This document shows positions 22,614-33,891 of a stretch of 64,000 bases of DNA, piece by piece. How positions within the stretch are numbered: position 1 is the first letter of the stretch; each line of letters opens with the position of its first letter. The DNA is from Anisus vortex. Lineage: Eukaryota; Mollusca; Gastropoda; Planorbidae. The notes under the pieces were generated by a model. It was not told the origin of the DNA. It saw only the letters and a list, made by a program, of their open reading frames with translations, and ran no database searches. Position numbers and translations under genes: made by a program. The stretch spans positions 43,298,226 through 43,362,225 of the forward strand of contig OX421497.1 in assembly GCA_949126835.1 (NCBI GenBank). Direction: 5' to 3'.

Positions 22614-23747
22614 TTATGAACTGCTGTAAATAATGTTTTAAGTAGAAATTGTATATATATATATATTTGTATACATACATTTGTTAATATTTGTGTAACG
22701 TTAAAAGTGCTTAAGCTGTTATATAAATGTTAACGTTTGAGTTCTACAAATGATCCATGTAACTCTTCATGTTAATATAAAATGTAAGTCTATATAAGAT
22801 TTGGGGTTTCGACCTGCGCGCTATTTTGTCTTGCTTGAATTTTGAGATAAAAACAGTAATTTGTTAAGTATACACCCTACTGAAAAACTTAATCATAAGT
22901 AGGCCTATTGTTTTATTTTGTAAAGTATTCAACCGATCTTCAGCTGCTACTTCGCCTTTCAAAAATAAGGGCGATAAAAAGAAAGCATATAACACTTTAA
23001 AAGCCAAAGCGATCCACCAGTCATCAATGATCAAATGACAGTTTTTTTAGGGAGATTGACGGTTTGGAGTTGGCATAATTTTCCAGCGTTAATCTACATA
23101 AGAGAAAGATCAATCTCCGTAATTTTAACTTAAAAACGAAAATTGACATTTAGTGTATATTAAACACTTAAAGAAAATCAAATTCCGGTTGGAAAGTCGT
23201 ATATCGATGCTAGGGTAGGCAACTTGCTCTAGCTGTATCATTAAAACATACTTGACCCCATTTAAAGCAGTCTGGTAAAAACATATTTTAATGTGCAAGT
23301 CTAGTGAAAAGAAAAAAAGAGTTAAGAGGATTAAAAGAGTAAACATTTACAAGACTAATGAACAATACTACGAGTAAACACGTAAACAACTAGCACTCAA
23401 AGTTTTCTTTTTGTATGAATGAATTTATGCTGTTGACCTTATATATATTTTCATTAGGTTGAAATGAACGCTGTGTATTCTAATAGATCAATAAATGATT
23501 AAATCAGTTCTTTTGTAAAAATGCAAAGGTAAAAGAGGGAAATTACATGTAATTAGAACATAAACAATAGAAAAATTTATACATTTTAATATCAAAGAAA
23601 TTTTTTTTTACCACGTGGTGAAACGTGGTTTTATTTTGTCAATTCTAAACTATATCCTTGTTTGTCATCTTGCGATTGAAATTCTCCAAAGTCAGTAGAT
23701 GTTGCTGTAGAATTTATGTTTCTAATTAAATATTTTGCTCTGTATAT

Positions 23748-24350
23748 TGTCACGTGCGAAATCAGCTACTGACGTATGATGATATTTTTAGTAATGTATT
23801 ATTATATATATTCTTTTGATTCACATCCATCTTGGATCTCACAAGGTTGTATAAGAAGTTGTATTGATGTTATTGAATTAGATTTGATGTTTATTTGACT
23901 CGTTGCGATGTGAATCTTTTTTGTATAAAGTGATTTAGATAAACTGTACCTTAATATATAGGAAATCCACAATCCTGTTTGAATGATTAAACACAATTTT
24001 ATTCCAACAAGTTGAGATGATAAAATATAACAGTAACACAGAATACATGTACCAGTATTATATGATGAAACTTAATCAGTTGAGATTCTTTTATATCGTA
24101 CTAAGCCGTAATCCTATCCTTAAGAAAGTGGTCAAAAACAGTCCTAACACATTAGCGCCCAAACTAGAACTAAACTAACGCACTCAACCCTCGTGCTGAC
24201 ATATCACGCATTTTCATGCTATGACGTAGTGTCTAGACATATACATGTTTTATTCCTAACACGGAAACATTTCGGGTTTAAGATTATTTCATTTTAACTT
24301 TAGTTAATAATAACAGAACCAATATAATTAATAAAATTACTTCTGTAACA
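23748..24350 (-). repeat. 3' LTR of outer element
   Basis: 603 bp. On the minus strand it begins TGTTACAG and ends CGTGACA. It is adjacent on its upstream side to the purine tract AGGGGGGGCGAG (complement of about 24351-24362). Confidence 0.95.
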
Positions 24351-25163
24351 CTCGCCCCCCCTTAAGACACAAAGAAATTACAGACAGTGTTAAGTATGGA
24401 ATTCTTTGTAGAGTACCCATAAAATGAACCGAATTCCCAAACTATTCGTAAGATTTAATTGACTATTGGACAATCTTTTTAAGATTAAAATGAACCATAT
24501 ATTACATATCCCTTTAATAACAAAGTCGCTATTATGGAATCCCTAATCACATTATTCTATCAATGATTATTAATTAAACATTTATTTATCAATTAATATT
24601 TACAATTCTGATTATTGTGTGTACAACGTTGACCATAAAACTATTACCACCAATAACCAATTCCCATAGAATTGATATGAATTACCCAAATAAGTGGAAC
24701 CGATTAATAATTGATAGATAATTCTTTAGAAAGTTTAATTTATTTATAACCGATCACTGTATCATTAACTAATGTTTTTCAGTTATTATATTATTATGAT
24801 GTCTCAATTATGACATCAAGAATATTTAAAATGTGATAATCTCAGCTGATTTAGCTTTTACATAGCATAAAAATAAGACATCTAAATTATAACATGACGA
24901 CATAGAAAACAAACAATTTGCAAAACACATCAATAGAATTAATTGAACAAACACAAGTGTGGATGTATTCAAGTTAACTACCGGTGTGTGTGCAATTGGT
25001 GTATGCAATAGTTACCTTTTACCTTACAACGTATGATTGTTTCTAGTAGAATTTGAAGTTTTGTTCTGTAATGTTTCATATTGTAATATTTCAAAACATA
25101 GTTTATTTATTGTCATATTATATACATGTTAATTAATACAATGAATGACATAAAAGAAAACAT
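24351..25163 (-). other. noncoding 3' internal region of outer element
   Basis: No RT or RNase H remnant is readable on either strand. The coding homology stops abruptly just after the linker motif RTRLIEQE, so the RT-RNase H segment was lost as a block. Confidence 0.75.
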
Positions 25164-27542
25164 TCATGAGAAACTGGTTTCCTCTTGTTCAATCAGTCTT
25201 GTTCTATTGCGTACATCTGGAAATAGATTAATATTAATATGTTCATTAATTTGACCTTTGATAGCGGATTGTTCGCAAGCGGGTAAATGTGCCAACTTTT
25301 CATTAAGAGTTTTTAAAACTGTTGTGATTTTTAATTTGCTTTCTGCCAATTCACGTTCAATTTCGGGTGAATTATTCCCGACTTTAATAACAGTGTTTAC
25401 CGAGGCAACAACCTTTTTTCTTCTCTGGTAATGTATGGTTTCAACATATTGATATGGCACACTCGTTGCGATTTCCGTCTATCAGGGGTCTTTACAAGAT
25501 AGTTAACCTCACTAAGCTTAGCCATAACCTCGTAGGGTCCTGTAAACTTGGCACTCAGGGGTTGACCAGACAGTGGCGTCAGCATGATAACTTTATCACC
25601 AGGTTGGAAGATACGGGTTTTTGCGTTGACGTCATAATAAACCTTCATCTTGTCTTGTGCCTGCAAAAGATTAGATCTGACAACTTTTAATGCATTATAC
25701 AGTCTATTTTTAAAATTTTCCACGTATGTCAGTAGACCAGTGTCTTCAGTGGATGATAACCATGTCTCTTGTAACATCTTTAGTGGTCCACGAACTGTGT
25801 GTCCGAATACCAGTTCAAAGGGACTGAAACCAAGAGATTCTTGTACAGCCTCTCTGGTTGCGTAGAGTGCCAAGGGAATACCACGATCCCAGTCGTCGTT
25901 ATGCTCGAAACAGAAAGTACGGAGCATATTCTTCAATGTTTGGTGGTATCGTTCCAGTGCGCCTTGACTCTGTGGATGATATGCACTAGATACTGCATGA
26001 CGAATACCCAGCCGTTCTAAGACTTGGCGAAATAACTTCGATGTGAAATTTGAACCTTGATCTGACTGCACGGTTTTCGGAAGACCATATCGGGTGAAGA
26101 ATCCGATAAGTGCATCAGAGATTTTGTCGGCATTGATGCTACGTAGAGGAATAGCCTCTGGAAATCTCGTTGCCGAACACATTATAGTGAACAGATACTG
26201 GTGGCCAGCCTTAGTTTTAGGCAACGGACCGACGCAGTCTATAATGATGTGACTGAAGGGTTCTGAGAATGCTGGTATGGGTCGTAGAGGAGCTACCGGA
26301 ATGGTCTGATTCGGTTTGCCGACCATCTGGCAGACATGACATGATCTGCAAAACGATGTGACGTCACGACGTAGGCCAGGCCAGAAGAAATATGGAAGAA
26401 TCCTATCGAAGGTTTTCTGAATCCCTAGGTGACCAGCATATGGTAAATCATGGGCCATATGTAGTATGTCCTTGCGGTATACATTGGGTACCACGATTTG
26501 ATGTACTTCGCTGCATGTTTCATCGTCGTTTTCTTTCCCTCTCCATTTCCTCATCAACAACTCGTCCCTCAGGTAATAACCTGCGGCCATTGTTTCTAAC
26601 TCTCCTTCATTCTTTGCTTCCTCTTTTAGCTTCCCGATCTCTGGATCTTTGCCTTGAGCAAGAATGAGTAGTTGTCTAGGCGACAAATTATTTTGATCAG
26701 TATGACTTGAGTGACCACCTAGAACATCCGCCATGAAGGTTGCTTGCAAGTCAATCTCTGGTGTTGGTTCTGGTTTCTTTGTCGATTCATTAGTCATCTG
26801 CTGTTTCTCCATAGCTCTGGTGATAACACATACTGAATTTTCAGTATTCTTACACCGAACAGAGTCTTTGGTTTCTTTAAGTACAGGATGTACCTGATTC
26901 TTGGCAATGTCACTTCCTAAAAGTAATGAAATGCCTCTGTAGGGAAATTTCTTCACTATCCCAACAATAACAGATCCAGTGAAGTAATTACTCTTCAACT
27001 GTTTACGATGTAACGGTGCCGTAAGTGTTCCAGCCATAGTACTGATTAAGGCATACTGGCCTGTATGAGTCAATTTCGACGTTGGTACAGTATTCTCCAA
27101 CAGTAGAGATATATCAGCACCGGAGTCACGTAGAATTTTAATCTTCCGTTCTCTAGCTTGATTATCTATAGGTGACACATAGCCCTCGCTAACATCCGAT
27201 AGCATGCACTCGGGTAGTTCTCTGCCTACTGAGTTTCTTGCTATACTACTGCCTCCATAAGTAAACGTTTTATTTACTGATTGTTCATCTGTCACACTCC
27301 CTTTGGAGTTGAAACTAGATTGTTCAATAGCCTCGGTCTTCATTTCAAAGACTTTTTCCGACTTTGAGCAACTTGGACATGCGTGTTTCGCCATCTCCTC
27401 ATGACTAACATCAAATGTCTTTCTATCAGCTTTAATTCTTTTGTGGGCAGTTTTATTTATGTGAGTTTCAGTTTGTACGGCGATGTGTGATAAAACCACG
27501 TTGTTCTTGTTTTTAATGGATCTTTTCTCTTTATGTAGACTC
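25164..27542 (-). pseudogene. protease-integrase part of outer element
   Basis: The main minus-strand frame (27499 to 25397, 700 residues) contains, in residues of that frame: protease LRDSGAD (D125, DSG rather than DTG); an integrase zinc domain with CRSCHVC; a catalytic core D421, D480, E516 (DD35E intact); and a GPY/F-type module ending HINMLKPY. A minus-one shift in a six-A run near 25405 moves the reading to 25460-25164, which continues the linker to RT (KVVASV...RTRLIEQE) and then stops. The coding sequence extends upstream to the insertion point at 27542 in the same frame as gag. It needs RT from elsewhere. Confidence 0.9.
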
Positions 27543-28167
27543 TGTTACGAATATCGGTCATAAATGAATGACGTAGTAAGGCATTGACCTCTTAACAAGT
27601 GCGTATCAGAGTCCAAAGCGACCAAGGTTTGACCTTTATGCCCTGAGGGCAGTTTAAATAAAATAATTCGTTCAAATCCCGTGGAAATTGGAGGATAATT
27701 CTGGATCGTAGTATTCTATAGAGAAAGAGGTTAAAATGCGTATTAAGACCCTGTAGAATCTTCGATGATCGTTTTCTTTGTAAAGTCCCGACCTCCTTAA
27801 AGTTAGTTCAGTTCGGAAGTTTGTCGAGTGAAGTCGCTATATTCATTTGTATATTGTATGCCATTGTATTGATACTTATGTTGCCATCAGTTGATAAAGT
27901 TTATTGATCGTTTATATTGAGTCTACAATTTAAATAAAATTGTTTATTCAACAACTGGAGTTGTTTGATCTATCATTGTTGAGAAAGGTGTTGAAGATAA
28001 TTATCACGAATATAACTACATTGCTGCATAGACCTGTCAGTCAAGGAACCCCTAGCTTGGGCTACAGATTAGCAGAATCTAGAGACTTCTAATAAAGATA
28101 CAACTATATTCATTGAATCCGATTTAACGAGTCGTAATAATAGTCAATCATATAGAGGTCCATAACA
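27543..28167 (+). repeat. 5' LTR of inner element
   Basis: 625 bp, TGTTACG...CATAACA, with terminal 5-bp inverted repeats TGTTA/TAACA. AATAAA-type signals lie at about 27657 and 27934. Confidence 0.97.
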
Positions 28168-28190
28168 GTTTGCGGGCTGCGTCCGATATA
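28168..28190 (+). promoter_or_regulatory. possible primer-binding region
   Basis: Just inside the LTR lies TTTGCGGGCTGCGTCC. The outer element has ATTGGGGGCTAGCGTCC at the equivalent place (minus strand, about 35356-35373). Conservation next to the LTR suggests a tRNA primer site, but the usual TGG directly abutting the LTR is missing in the inner copy. Inference only. Confidence 0.35.
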
Positions 28191-28339
28191 GTTGTATAGT
28201 GAAGCATATATTCAAGTTGTGTTGTGTTGTGTGTTGGAGCAGTGACCTACTGAGCAAGCCTAAGAACGCTGAAATTATTCTTCCGATTGGAAAAACGTAA
28301 GTTGGAAATTTACCACTTTATAAATCTCTTAACTAAAGA

Positions 28340-31069
28340 ATGGAATTTATTGAAAATCCAGAAGAAGAAGTTTTGAAAACTTTATCAATAAAGAAGTTAA
28401 AAGAGATCGCTGAGATCTTGAAGATAGAAGTTACTGAAACTACACCATCCAGAACTGTGTTGACACAGCAGATAAAAGATGTGTTGATTGCGAGTGGAAA
28501 GTTGAAAGTAGAATCAAGCGCGGAGGGATATCAAGTTGAAGGTCAGATGTCTGAACAGTTCCGATTTCAACTAGAAATGAAACGGATGGAAATGGAGATG
28601 GAACAAAGACGTCTAGAAAGTCAGGAAAGAGATAAGAAAAGTCAAAGAGAAACAGAAAGTCAGGAAAGAATAGAGCTAGCGAAGATAGGAGCTACTAAAA
28701 AAGAATCTCATAGTGATGTAGAGATGGCCAGATGGAAAAAGCTAGTCCCTACCTACATTGATAAAGAAAGTGAAATAGCTAATTTCTTCCAGACCTTTGA
28801 AATTTCTTGCAGAGATTTTAAATTCCCAGAAGATAAATGGGGAATATTAGTCAGAACAGCTTTTACTCAAGGAAGGGCAAGAGATTGTGTTCTATTATTA
28901 AAAGAGGAGCATTTAAATGATTATGAAGTCATTAAAGACACTGTACTTAAAGCCTATAACCAAATACCGGAAAGTTATCGGAAAAGGTTCCGTCAGTACA
29001 CAATGTCCCCTTACCAAACACACTTAGACTTCCTTAGAGCAGAAGAAAAGTTAATGGATCAGTGGATAAAATCCAGAAATATCTCCACATTAAAAGAATT
29101 GAAAGATATCATTCTTTTAGAGGATTTTATTAACAAAGTGAGGCCGGATATAAGAATGTATTTATCCGAGCGTGATATCACTGACCCACATAAGGCTGCT
29201 GATTTAGCGGAACAGTACACATTGTGTCATAGGACAGCTGGTGAAAAGAATTTTAATAGGGCACAACGGCAAGCAGAAAACACACAACAAAAACATCCTG
29301 AAAAAGAGCATTTTGTGAAACAAAATGAGGTTAATAAAAAACCTGTCAACAGAAATGTCCAATGTACTTTTTGTAAGAGAACAGGACATAGCATTGAAGA
29401 CTGTTGGAGTATACGAAGCGACAAAAGACCTAACAAAGTGGTCATGTGTGCAAGCCATAAACCAATACAAAATGTACAAGAAAGCGAAGATACAAACGAA
29501 CTGAATTCGAAGAAAGATTCTTCTAAACCAGAAACACTGAGGGTGGATTTGCCTGAGAGCAAAAGTCAGAAGGTAGAGAAATCTACAACTGAAGATAATG
29601 AGGATAAATATCCTGATTATAAATACAGAATGGCTACTATTGGATTGGTTGTCCAAGTCCACAGAGACGAAAAAGTAGACCAAAGTATTTTTGACTCGAA
29701 CAAGAGTCTGAAGTCATCGAAAGATGAAACAACACCCGAAAGTCATGGTCAAGGGAAGAATAAAATTGACACAGAGACCCTGTGCAGTTTTCAACCGTTC
29801 ATTAGTGAAGGTTGTGTGGCCTTACAAAAGGAAGGACCACTGAAGTCCGTAAACATATTACGAGACACAGGAGCATCATTAACACTGCTGCTTAAAGATG
29901 TATTACCATTGAATGTGAATACATTGACAGGACAGACTGTCCTATTGAGAGGTTTTGAATGGAAAGAAGAAATACCTCTACATAGGATATACCTCGCATC
30001 TGACTTGGTGACAGGATATGTGACAGTTGGAGTAATATCAAAACTTCCTGTTGAGGGCATATCCGTTATCCTAGCAAATGATTTGGCGGAAGGGAGGGTG
30101 AGACCTGAACTGATTGTGAAGGAAAATCCAGACCCTAGTCCTATGGTGGAGACAGGAAAAGAAAAAGAACTTTATCCTGTAGGTGATGTCATAAATGGTA
30201 TGACACCACAGAAAAAGAAAGAAGAAATTCTCTCACAAGAAAAGGAAAAGAAAGAAGAAATTCTCCCACGAGAGAAGAAAGAGGAAGAAGAAGTGGAACT
30301 TGATACTACTATTTTCTCCAAGATTGAAGATTGTCCGAAAGGAAATGAACAATCAAAGAAGTCATCACAAAATGAATTGATTGCTGAACAGAAAGTAGAA
30401 CCAGAGTTGCTACAGTTGCATGAGAAAGCTGTCGACGAGAAAGAAAATCCTACTACTGATGTCTATGACCAGATAGATCACAGCATAAACAAACAACAAT
30501 GCAAACCTGCAGTTGCCGGTACAGATGAAGATTGGAGGAGCATCACCGAAGAAACGAGTGCTGAGAACTGGACCGAAACTACCAAAAGCTATGGGTTACC
30601 ACAATCCATACCGACGGATCGAAGGACCAACTTCACCTCGGAACTCTTCAATCCAGTCCTAAAGAACTTATGCCTGGAGCAGGAGAGGTCAACTGAATCC
30701 CATCCGGAAAGTCGAGGAGCCTATGGACCAATCTTTGGACCCACTGTCCGAGGACCACTCAAACTACTTCCAGAGGAATGGCCGACCGAATTGGACCTCC
30801 TTGGGCTGAGCAAGTACCTAGATAAGTACATAAATTTTTTGTCTGACATAACTGTTTTTGTTAGGAAAAAATTGTACACTGCTCACATGCAGATGCCATT
30901 GTTGTGTGATGAAAGAAAGGCAAAAATATTACATCATTTGAAAATGATGAAGCCTTACCTTCTGAAAACAATTGGAATAAGCTTGATGTTGTTTACATTG
31001 TTACTCTTATTTGTAAAATTTATGCCTGGAGTACAGGATGAATTGAATGACAAATTCACTGATAGTTAG
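28340..31069 (+). CDS. gag-protease protein with residual integrase and C-terminal hydrophobic segment
   Basis: An uninterrupted 909-residue frame. It has an N-terminal SAP-like motif (about 8-50); a charged coiled coil (about 75-115); a capsid with a SCAN-like part (about 212-300); a CCHC knuckle from C342; and protease LRDTGAS (D509). After a lysine/glutamate-rich stretch a shrunken integrase fragment survives: YGLPQSIPTDRRTNFTSE keeps the second catalytic D (D760). The first D, the E and the zinc domain are gone. Integrase-end similarity resumes at VRGPLKLL and again at HHLKMMKPY. It then ends in a strongly hydrophobic stretch (about 877-896, TIGISLMLFTLLLLFVKF) and a short tail, absent from the two relatives here. 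The structural gag and protease look functional, the integrase does not. The frame survived a large internal deletion, which argues for selection on the protein or a very recent origin. Confidence 0.93.
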   Translation: MEFIENPEEEVLKTLSIKKLKEIAEILKIEVTETTPSRTVLTQQIKDVLIASGKLKVESSAEGYQVEGQMSEQFRFQLEMKRMEMEMEQRRLESQERDKKSQRETESQERIELAKIGATKKESHSDVEMARWKKLVPTYIDKESEIANFFQTFEISCRDFKFPEDKWGILVRTAFTQGRARDCVLLLKEEHLNDYEVIKDTVLKAYNQIPESYRKRFRQYTMSPYQTHLDFLRAEEKLMDQWIKSRNISTLKELKDIILLEDFINKVRPDIRMYLSERDITDPHKAADLAEQYTLCHRTAGEKNFNRAQRQAENTQQKHPEKEHFVKQNEVNKKPVNRNVQCTFCKRTGHSIEDCWSIRSDKRPNKVVMCASHKPIQNVQESEDTNELNSKKDSSKPETLRVDLPESKSQKVEKSTTEDNEDKYPDYKYRMATIGLVVQVHRDEKVDQSIFDSNKSLKSSKDETTPESHGQGKNKIDTETLCSFQPFISEGCVALQKEGPLKSVNILRDTGASLTLLLKDVLPLNVNTLTGQTVLLRGFEWKEEIPLHRIYLASDLVTGYVTVGVISKLPVEGISVILANDLAEGRVRPELIVKENPDPSPMVETGKEKELYPVGDVINGMTPQKKKEEILSQEKEKKEEILPREKKEEEEVELDTTIFSKIEDCPKGNEQSKKSSQNELIAEQKVEPELLQLHEKAVDEKENPTTDVYDQIDHSINKQQCKPAVAGTDEDWRSITEETSAENWTETTKSYGLPQSIPTDRRTNFTSELFNPVLKNLCLEQERSTESHPESRGAYGPIFGPTVRGPLKLLPEEWPTELDLLGLSKYLDKYINFLSDITVFVRKKLYTAHMQMPLLCDERKAKILHHLKMMKPYLLKTIGISLMLFTLLLLFVKFMPGVQDELNDKFTDS

Positions 31070-33254
31070 TTACCAAACTTACTATTTTAAAACTAAATCC
31101 CTTACTTGTGAAGAAAAAGGAATGAGTAAAAGTATTGTTAGAGTAAATATCATTATAGTGTGATATTTCTAAACAAACTTGTTAGGTTGAGCATTTAAAA
31201 TAATTGCTATAAGAGAAAAAGATCAGTTTTATCCGCAGAATTGGTTTCTAAATCAGAGGACATTATAAATGTGGACTGATTATAAGATGTGTTTGAGAAT
31301 CTCTGGAAATGATAATTGAAACATTTGGCAGAGAGGATAATTTGATTGAAAAAGATGTAAATGGTTTTAAGAAAAGAGAATTTTCTATCACTAAAGTATT
31401 GAGAAATGTTTTATGATTGTACTATGGATTTATTTTATCATGTACTGTTGTTGAAATAATTGCACTGAGTCAAGATGCAAATTTCTTCTATGTGAATTTA
31501 TTCATTTGTAATATTATCATTGATTGTATGATAATGTAGGGTAAAAATAGTTGCAGCAAGGCAGAACTATGACTAACAAGAATTCCAAGAAATGTATTAT
31601 ATATGATTTTTCACTTTTAGGATACTGTTACATGAAAAGCAGACCAGAAGTGAAACTAATGTAAAATAAAACTTATCCTTGTTTTGTATAAATTTAGGAT
31701 ATGTGCCACTGACTTGACACTGTAAACCAGAATGGTTGAGAATTTCATGGTTGAGAATTTATAATGGTGACATACCAATGTTCAACAAGTGTATGATTAA
31801 TTAAGGATTTCATGTCAAGATTGTAAAACTAATCTATCTTTTTTTTTGTATTAGTTAAAATAGATTGAATGAATTGTATTGACAAGCAAAAGACTGGGTA
31901 GACCTGAACACTGTGAAAGTAACAGGAGAACCTAGAATCTATGAATAATGAATAAAACCTTTTGTGGAAAATGGAAAAGAGCAATGTACACCACTGAAAA
32001 GATTGGAAATGGAATGTTTTACCACACCAGTAAAACTCGCAGTTTGTTTTGTACATAAATTGTTACATTGATTTCGCTCTGAAAAAAATTAATAGTAGCC
32101 TATGCTTAACTCTTTTCTACTTCAATAATATTGTATTTGAAATGTCTTTGATGTAATCTAAAGAAAATAAGTACTTACTGTGTAGTACTAAGATTGTATG
32201 AAGATAATATAATCTGCTTTGATTGATAGTTAATTAAGTAAATTAACCAAAATTGTTTCAAGTAAATCCATGTCTGCATGAAAGATAGAATGTTTCAATG
32301 TGAACTCTTTTAAAAAGAAAATAAGGACGTCGGAAGGTCATGGTAAAATGAGAAATTGAAATATTTTTAATGATTTTTGCTATAAAATATCTAAATTCTG
32401 TAACATACTATGTTTAAATTTCTGAAAATAACATAAATGAATTTAATATTGAGATAATAAGTTTTTAAATAATGCTCATTTAGTTACGATAACTATTTAA
32501 TCGCGTAGCAATATTTTTTACCTAGGCTGTGATGAGGTAAATTTGCATAGCGATGTCAACATTATTAGAATCAATTGGGAATGAGAGAGGGTGAAAAAAG
32601 GAATAGAGAGAGAGAGTGCGGAATTGACCTACATTTTGGGTTTTGACACAGACAGTATTGTTTAAAGTTTAATGTGTTAGCCAGCCTACAAACATGAAAA
32701 AAAAAATACTGTCGAAGCAATAATATTTTTTGTTGTAACGTGTAATTAGGTCAGGTCTAGCATGTGTTCTATCAGAGCGTTTTTTTTTTTTTCTCCTTAT
32801 GAAAAAAAAATAAGTCGTGTCTGCATAGACATTAAGTGATTTTTTCTTTTGTTGTATAATTACAAATTGTAAAAGATATTATTTTTTAATTAAATGGACG
32901 AGAGAGTTTTTATTGCAGTGGGATGTTCATGTAATAGAAATTATTAACTTGTATTATATTATATCTATTAAGAATGATTATGTATTTTTCTTGTATACAA
33001 GATTTAGATAAACAATTTAATTGTCCATTGTTTTGAATTAAAAATTGAATGATTGAATGACTGTAGTTAAGCCATTTGATAAGATGAACTTATATTGCAT
33101 ATATTATATGTTATTGTTATCAGTTCGATTGAATTATTGGGATAGCCAATTGAACTGTATTGTTTTCCCCGGAATATTTTCTTTTATAATTATTCCTTAA
33201 AATTAACATTGTATTAACAATTAACAATGTAAAAGAAATAATTATAAAACTTTA
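31070..33254 (+). other. noncoding 3' internal region of inner element
   Basis: About 2.2 kb of AT-rich sequence without a frame or RT homology on either strand. Short purine-rich runs and homopolymers are the only features. Confidence 0.75.
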
Positions 33255-33266
33255 GAAGGAGGGGGA
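33255..33266 (+). other. polypurine tract of inner element
   Basis: AGAAGGAGGGGGA directly abuts the 3' LTR at TG (33267), as expected for the plus-strand primer of reverse transcription. Confidence 0.9.
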
Positions 33267-33891
33267 TGTTACGAATATCGGTCATAAATGAATGACGTAG
33301 TAAGGCATTGACCTCTTAACAAGTGCGTATCAGAGTCCAAAGCGACCAAGGTTTGACCTTTATGCCCTGAGGGCAGTTTAAATAAAATAATTCGTTCAAA
33401 TCCCGTGGAAATTGGAGGATAATTCTGGATCGTAGTATTCTATAGAGAAAGAGGTTAAAATGCGTATTAAGACCCTGTAGAATCTTCGATGATCGTTTTC
33501 TTTGTAAAGTCCCGACCTCCTTAAAGTTAGTTCAGTTCGGAAGTTTGTCGAGTGAAGTCGTTTTATTCATTTGTATATTGTATGCCATTGTATTGATACT
33601 TATGTTGCCATCAGTTGATAAAGTTTATTGATCGTTTATATTGAGTCTACAATTTAAATAAAATTGTTTATTCAACAACTGGAGTTGTTTGATCTATCAT
33701 TGTTGAGAAAGGTGTTGAAGATAATTATCACGAATATAACTACATTGCTGCATAGACCTGTCAGTCAAGGAACCCCTAGCTTGGGCTACAGATTAGCAGA
33801 ATCTAGAGACTTCTAATAAAGATACAACTATATTCATTGAATCCGATTTAACGAGTCGTAATAATAGTCAATCATATAGAGGTCCATAACA
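33267..33891 (+). repeat. 3' LTR of inner element
   Basis: 625 bp, identical to the 5' LTR except for two substitutions. Confidence 0.97.

Larger units (their letters stand above)
20790..23360. repeat. segmental duplication, copy 2 (contains broken receptor)
   Basis: The partner of 9320-11720, in the same orientation. Copy 2 differs by a 43-44-bp tandem triplication (20926-21053) and a LINE insertion (22376-22613). Its receptor is a pseudogene. Confidence 0.85.
27543..33891 (+). mobile_element. Gmr1-like non-autonomous LTR retrotransposon (inner), gag-protease only
   Basis: 6349 bp, with two 625-bp LTRs that differ at only two positions I can find (both near GAAGTCG, 27836-27840 versus 33560-33564). 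It is flanked by a 4-bp duplication ACTC (27539-27542 and 33892-33895). It is inserted head-on into the outer element, directly after the gag zinc knuckle. It encodes gag and protease plus a shrunken integrase remnant, with no RT or RNase H. The near-identical LTRs show that it moved recently, so enzymes must have come from another element. Confidence 0.96.

Noticed and set aside
25400..25412. Programmed ribosomal frameshift site
   Set aside because: The codon register is wrong for an X XXY YYZ slippery site and the intact relative reads straight through.
29204..29683. Long antisense frames within the gag of the inner element
   Set aside because: Shadows of the gag coding sequence in the opposite strand with composition-driven hydrophobic residues.
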